The position numbers and the translations under genes were made by a program. This document shows positions 6,898 through 9,264 of a stretch of 9,264 nucleotides of DNA, piece by piece (position 1 is the stretch's first letter; every line of letters begins with the position of its first letter). The DNA lies in the NCBI GenBank assembly GCA_003230435.1, contig QIDW01000218.1, forward strand, positions 1-9,264. Reading direction: 5' to 3'. This stretch comes from Acidimicrobiia bacterium. Its GTDB lineage: Bacteria > Actinomycetota > Acidimicrobiia > Spongiisociales > ZC4RG35. The notes beneath the pieces were generated by a model. That model was not told the origin of the DNA and made no database searches. It saw only the letters and a program-made list of their open reading frames with translations.

Positions 6898-8174
6898 GAC
6901 GACGACTGGTAGTTCTCAGCCTGGCGACAACGGTGTTGATCGTTATCTCTCTCATCGTCCCGCTGGGCCTCCTGGTCCGACGTCAAGCAGAAGATCGGGC
7001 GCGAGTGGCGACAGAACGACAGGCGCAGTCCGCGGCAGCTCTTGTCGCTCTGGCCGTGACATTCGAGACATCTCCTCAGTCTGTTGAAAGCGCGGCGGAG
7101 ACGTTGAATCCCGGAGTGATCGTTGTCTTGGCTGACGGAACCGTCTTCGGCGAGTCGCGCCTCGGCCAGGGGTCTCTCGTCGAAGTGGCGCTCGCGGAAC
7201 AGGCAACAATCACCGCTGTTGTCGAGAACGGATGGGAAGTAGCTATTCCTATCATCGGGGCCGAAGGCATCGCCGTTGTTGACGCGTTTGCGACCGATGC
7301 AGAACTCACGGATGGCGTGACCGAGGCATGGGTGCTGCTGGCGTTTCTTGGCCTTCTACTCGTAGGACTGGCGATCTGGGTGGCCGACAGTCTTGGCCAG
7401 CGTTTCGTGCGACCCATCCGGGATCTGGCGAGCGCGGCGCACCTCATGAGCGAGGGAGACCTCGACACGCGTGTCGAAGTTGACTCCACGCGAAGTGTCC
7501 CCGCAGAGATAATGGAAGTAAGCGTTGCGTTCAATACGCTCGCTGTAAGGCTCGACCAGTTGTTGATGGAGGAGCGTGAGGCGGCGGCCGACCTCTCTCA
7601 TCGTCTGCGAACACCGCTGACGTCGTTGCGACTCCAGGCCGAGAAGATCGATGACGCCGCCGACCGGAAAGACACACTGCTCCAGGTCGATCGTCTCGAG
7701 GCAGCAATCGATCGGTTGATCGAGATATCGAGAAGCCGGAAGGCTGAAGCGCCAGAACCTTGCAAACTGGATGTTGTCGTCGCGGATCGGGCCTCCTTTT
7801 GGAGGGTGCTCGCAGATGAGCAGGAGCGCGAGTTTGACCTTCGGCTTGGTGCCGGGGTCAGCGAACTAGGCGTTTCAGCCGAGGATCTCGGTATGGTCAT
7901 CGACACTCTTGTCGGCAACGTCTTCGCCCACACTCCCCCAGGAACCCGCTTCTCCATAACGACCGGAGAGTCTGAGAACCGTCCCTGGATAACAGTGTCA
8001 GATCATGGCCCTGGTTTTGCCGACCGGTCCATGATCGATCGCGGGGTCAGCGGTCGAGGCTCTACCGGCCTCGGGCTCGACATCGTTCGGCGCACCGCCG
8101 AAATCACCGGAGGGCATTTGGAAATGAACGACCGCCCCGATGGTGGGGCGGTCGTTCGTGTCTGGTTTGGTTAG
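6894..8174 (+). CDS. HAMP-containing sensor histidine kinase
   Basis: A 426-residue membrane kinase. GTG at 6894 is chosen because it overlaps the regulator stop and begins just before transmembrane helix 1 (about 5-28). An extracytoplasmic sensor region (about 30-143) without recognisable family features follows, then helix 2 (144-164), a HAMP linker (about 166-220, with RFVRPIRDLASAA), the dimerisation/phosphoacceptor helix with DLSHRLRTPLTSLRLQAE (His236), and an ATPase domain. The ATPase domain shows N-box GNVFAHTPPG (Asn342), G1 SDHGPGF (Asp370) and G2 GRGSTGLGLDIV (388-397). The residue after the phosphorylated His is Arg rather than the usual Glu; I recall this variant from other actinobacterial kinases, so it is probably functional. 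The start of the N-box reads ID-T instead of the common N-L. It is partner of the upstream regulator and convergent with the 8181-8774 gene, 6 bp away. Confidence 0.95.
   Translation: MRRRLVVLSLATTVLIVISLIVPLGLLVRRQAEDRARVATERQAQSAAALVALAVTFETSPQSVESAAETLNPGVIVVLADGTVFGESRLGQGSLVEVALAEQATITAVVENGWEVAIPIIGAEGIAVVDAFATDAELTDGVTEAWVLLAFLGLLLVGLAIWVADSLGQRFVRPIRDLASAAHLMSEGDLDTRVEVDSTRSVPAEIMEVSVAFNTLAVRLDQLLMEEREAAADLSHRLRTPLTSLRLQAEKIDDAADRKDTLLQVDRLEAAIDRLIEISRSRKAEAPEPCKLDVVVADRASFWRVLADEQEREFDLRLGAGVSELGVSAEDLGMVIDTLVGNVFAHTPPGTRFSITTGESENRPWITVSDHGPGFADRSMIDRGVSGRGSTGLGLDIVRRTAEITGGHLEMNDRPDGGAVVRVWFG
8126..8157. terminator. Perfect 13-bp hairpin at the kinase 3' end, possible bidirectional terminator
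   Basis: GAACGACCGCCCC (8126-8138) pairs perfectly with GGGGCGGTCGTTC (8145-8157) around the 6-nt loop GATGGT. It lies inside the last codons of the kinase gene, 15 nt before its stop codon and 23 nt beyond the end of the convergent gene. No uridine run follows on either strand (only TTTGGTT and ATTTCC nearby), but actinobacterial terminators often lack one. Constraint from the encoded protein does not obviously require the symmetry. Confidence 0.55.
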
Positions 8175-8180
8175 GGGTAC

Positions 8181-8774
8181 TCAGCTCGATTCGAGCTCAA
8201 CCTCAATCTTGATCTTGCCGTCCTCGATCTCGGCCTCGAATTCGACTTGGTCCGAGCCTTTCCGGAATTTCACCTCTACATGATCGGCCTCATCAGACTC
8301 GATCTCAATATCCCAATCTGGCGCTGAGACATCCACTTCCAATCGCCCGTCAACGATCCCTACGGTGACTCTGCCCACCTCGGGGATGTCGTAAACGACA
8401 CGTTGGTCCTCGAAGACCTGGTATTTCTCATCGTCGTCCTCGTCGTGGATCGATGTTGATGTGGTGTCGGCACCCTCGTCATCGTCCTCGTCGTGGATCG
8501 ATGTTGATGTGGTGTCGGCACCCTCGTCCTCGTCGTGGATCGATGAGGACGTTCTGGTGTCCTCATCATCATCGTCGTGGATCGATGAGGGCGTTTTGCT
8601 GTCACCGTCATCGACCGTTGCTAGGACGGCGGGTTCCTCATCAGGGATCGTGGGTGCCGTCGCCTCTGTCGACGACGGTTCCTCACCAGCCCCGTCGGTC
8701 CCCGCCCATGCCACTCCAACGAGCAACAACGCAGCCGCAACCGCCGTGAACACACCGAGCATCTTTCTTGCCAT
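8181..8774 (-). CDS. Exported acidic repeat protein with C-terminal beta domain
   Basis: A 197-residue exported protein. MARKMLGVFTAVAAALLLVG leads to VAWA-GTDG, a good Sec signal with probable cleavage near residue 24 and no lipobox Cys. An acidic, Pro/Thr-rich stretch follows, then four degenerate tandem repeats (about 63-117) of the form SIHD plus an Asp/Glu run and GADTTST. The His/Asp/Glu density suggests cation binding (inference). The C-terminal domain (about 119-194, with DWDIEIES, HVEVKF, QVEFEAEIEDG, KIKIEV) matches the end of the 5561-6112 protein. The start is well supported: AAGGAGG lies 6 nt before the ATG. Upstream, at 8816-8854, four TCA-boxes with 11-bp spacing resemble those before the response regulator, so regulation by that system is likely. 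The gene ends 6 bp from the convergent kinase gene. No known family is recognised. Confidence 0.85.
   Translation of the reverse strand: MARKMLGVFTAVAAALLLVGVAWAGTDGAGEEPSSTEATAPTIPDEEPAVLATVDDGDSKTPSSIHDDDDEDTRTSSSIHDEDEGADTTSTSIHDEDDDEGADTTSTSIHDEDDDEKYQVFEDQRVVYDIPEVGRVTVGIVDGRLEVDVSAPDWDIEIESDEADHVEVKFRKGSDQVEFEAEIEDGKIKIEVELESS
8434..8587 (-). repeat. In-frame tandem repeats encoding SIHD-acidic units
   Basis: A 47-bp stretch at 8434-8480 recurs exactly at 8482-8528 (period 48 bp, 16 codons). Shorter copies of its core, CGTCGTGGATCGATG on the plus strand, follow at 8531-8545 and 8573-8587 with a 42-bp period (14 codons). Both periods are multiples of three and preserve the frame of the acidic protein. 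The near-identical central pair indicates recent duplication; copy number may vary between strains. Confidence 0.9.
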
Positions 8775-8815
8775 ATTTGACCTCCTTAGTCGAAACCAGG
8801 ATCACTCACCCGATG

Positions 8816-8854
8816 TCATCAGCGCTTCAGCAGAACCTCAAGAAGCAATCAAGA
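8816..8854 (+). promoter_or_regulatory. Four TCA-boxes at 11-bp spacing upstream of the acidic protein gene
   Basis: TCATCA (8816-8821), TCAGCA (8827-8832), TCAAGA (8838-8843) and TCAAGA (8849-8854) begin exactly 11 bp apart. The two TCAAGA copies resemble the TCAAGG boxes before the response-regulator gene, with the same period. They lie 42-80 bp upstream of the 8774 start codon and read toward the plus-strand lipoprotein gene, whose start is about 155 bp away. They are probably a binding site for the neighbouring OmpR-type regulator. The first two copies are weak. Confidence 0.5.
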
Positions 8855-8990
8855 TCAGCGGGCCACGAAATTCGCTGACCTCCCAAAGCCGGGTGTCGCA
8901 AACAAAGAAGATGGCGTAGCCCAAGGTTTCCGGTTGAACCCGCTCCGATGATCGGTCGTATTGAAAGGTGACATCCGATCTAAAGCCATC

Positions 8991-9007
8991 GTTGAGGAGG
9001 GCTCAAC
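8991..9007 (+). promoter_or_regulatory. Small hairpin overlapping the Shine-Dalgarno site of the 9009 lipoprotein
   Basis: GTTGAG (8991-8996) and CTCAAC (9002-9007) form a perfect 6-bp stem around the loop GAGGG, which with the last stem bases holds the strong ribosome site GAGGAGG, 8 nt before the ATG. The fold could hide or present the site. The Shine-Dalgarno call itself is firm; a regulatory role is speculative. Confidence 0.4.
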
Positions 9008-9008
9008 C

Positions 9009-9264
9009 ATGAAGAGACCACTGATACTTCTAGCCATTTTTGCCCTGGTTCTGGCCGCCTGCACAGCGGCCACCGATCCGGTGGATGAAACGACGGACGA
9101 AGCGACGACCACAACCGTCGCAGCAGAGCCAACCACAACCGAGGGAGATATGGCCCCGGCGATCTCTCCAGCCGAGTTGGTGTTCGAGGCGCAAGAGTCA
9201 GACGGCACGAGCATCGTCATTGCATCGGTCACACTCCCCGCGCCTGGTTTCGTCGCGGTGCACA
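9009..9264 (+). CDS. Lipoprotein with probable DUF7282-like domain, C-terminus off the window
   Basis: The 85 visible codons begin MKRPLILLAIFALVLAAC, a textbook lipoprotein signal with lipobox LAAC (Cys18). An acidic Thr-rich linker follows (DETTDEATTTTVAAEPTTTE). The last part, SIVIASVTLPAPGFVAVH (68-85), resembles the opening strand pair of DUF7282-type domains, where V-x-V-x-x-V-x-L-P-x-x-GFV-x-V-H is characteristic; this is from memory and rests on a short segment. GAGGAGG stands 8 nt before the ATG, so the start is secure. It diverges from the acidic repeat protein gene across a 234-bp gap with regulator-like boxes, so it may belong to the same regulon. Function is unknown. The gene is cut by the right edge; nothing suggests it is broken. 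Confidence 0.85.
   Translation, partial: MKRPLILLAIFALVLAACTAATDPVDETTDEATTTTVAAEPTTTEGDMAPAISPAELVFEAQESDGTSIVIASVTLPAPGFVAVH

Larger units (their letters stand above)
8775..9008. promoter_or_regulatory. Divergent intergenic region between acidic protein and lipoprotein genes
   Basis: This 234-bp gap holds the promoters of two divergent exported-protein genes. Besides the TCA-box array, the plus strand shows a possible weak promoter: TTGAAC (8934-8939) and, about 19 bp on, TATTGA (8959-8964). A short odd palindrome CCGATGATCGG (8945-8955) and an inverted pair GATCGG/CCGATC (8950-8955, 8975-8980) overlap that promoter. No clear -10 is seen for the minus-strand gene. No reading frame of credible coding character was seen here. 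Confidence 0.35.

Noticed and set aside
8183..8197. Palindrome AGCTCGA-T-TCGAGCT near the end of the acidic protein gene
   Set aside because: A one-base loop makes it a poor RNA hairpin; it falls in Glu/Ser codons and is better explained by chance.
8434..8587. Regularly spaced repeats considered as a CRISPR array
   Set aside because: Periods are 48 and 42 bp with almost no unique spacer, and the units are in frame within a signal-peptide-bearing gene.

Overview
The window looks like a chromosomal segment of a moderately GC-rich actinobacterium, most likely of the Acidimicrobiia type. That is an inference from four things: Thr/Ser-rich linkers behind lipoprotein signals, GTG starts with four-base GTGA stop/start overlaps, a short AbrB protein with a Cys4 zinc-knuckle tail, and the tatD-rsmA-ispE gene order. 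No tRNA, rRNA, CRISPR array, insertion sequence or phage gene is visible.

Left part (1-3462), housekeeping, mostly on the minus strand. tatD, rsmA and ispE (the last cut by the window edge) form a tightly coupled run with GTGA overlaps. A small AbrB/SpoVT-type regulator lies on the plus strand, divergent from tatD and convergent with rsmI. rsmI (16S rRNA 2'-O-methyltransferase) is split into two frames. The conserved segment after its VTRE motif is missing, as if about 20 nt had been deleted, while both flanks remain perfectly family-like. A DUF192-like small protein precedes rsmI and overlaps it.

Middle part (3508-6112), cell-envelope proteins. A large lipoprotein carries an HExxH metalloprotease-like signature on the minus strand. 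A divergent lipoprotein of unknown function has four cysteines in its mature part. A membrane-anchored Thr/Ser-rich protein ends in a small acidic beta-rich domain.

Right part (6113-9264), a two-component system and its apparent targets. An OmpR/PhoB-type response regulator and its histidine kinase are translationally coupled. On either side lie two exported minus-strand proteins (5561-6112 and 8181-8774) that share a homologous C-terminal domain; the second also has tandem His/Asp/Glu-rich repeats. In front of the regulator gene are three TCAA(C/G)G boxes spaced exactly 11 bp. In front of the acidic repeat protein is a second array of four TCA-boxes, also at exactly 11 bp and ending in two TCAAGA copies. 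This spacing is the usual signature of OmpR/PhoB-family direct-repeat operators. The most interesting hypothesis is therefore a self-contained envelope regulon: an autoregulated two-component system controlling two paralogous exported acidic-domain proteins, and perhaps the DUF7282-like lipoprotein that begins at 9009. A perfect 13-bp hairpin at the end of the kinase gene probably separates the convergent transcripts.
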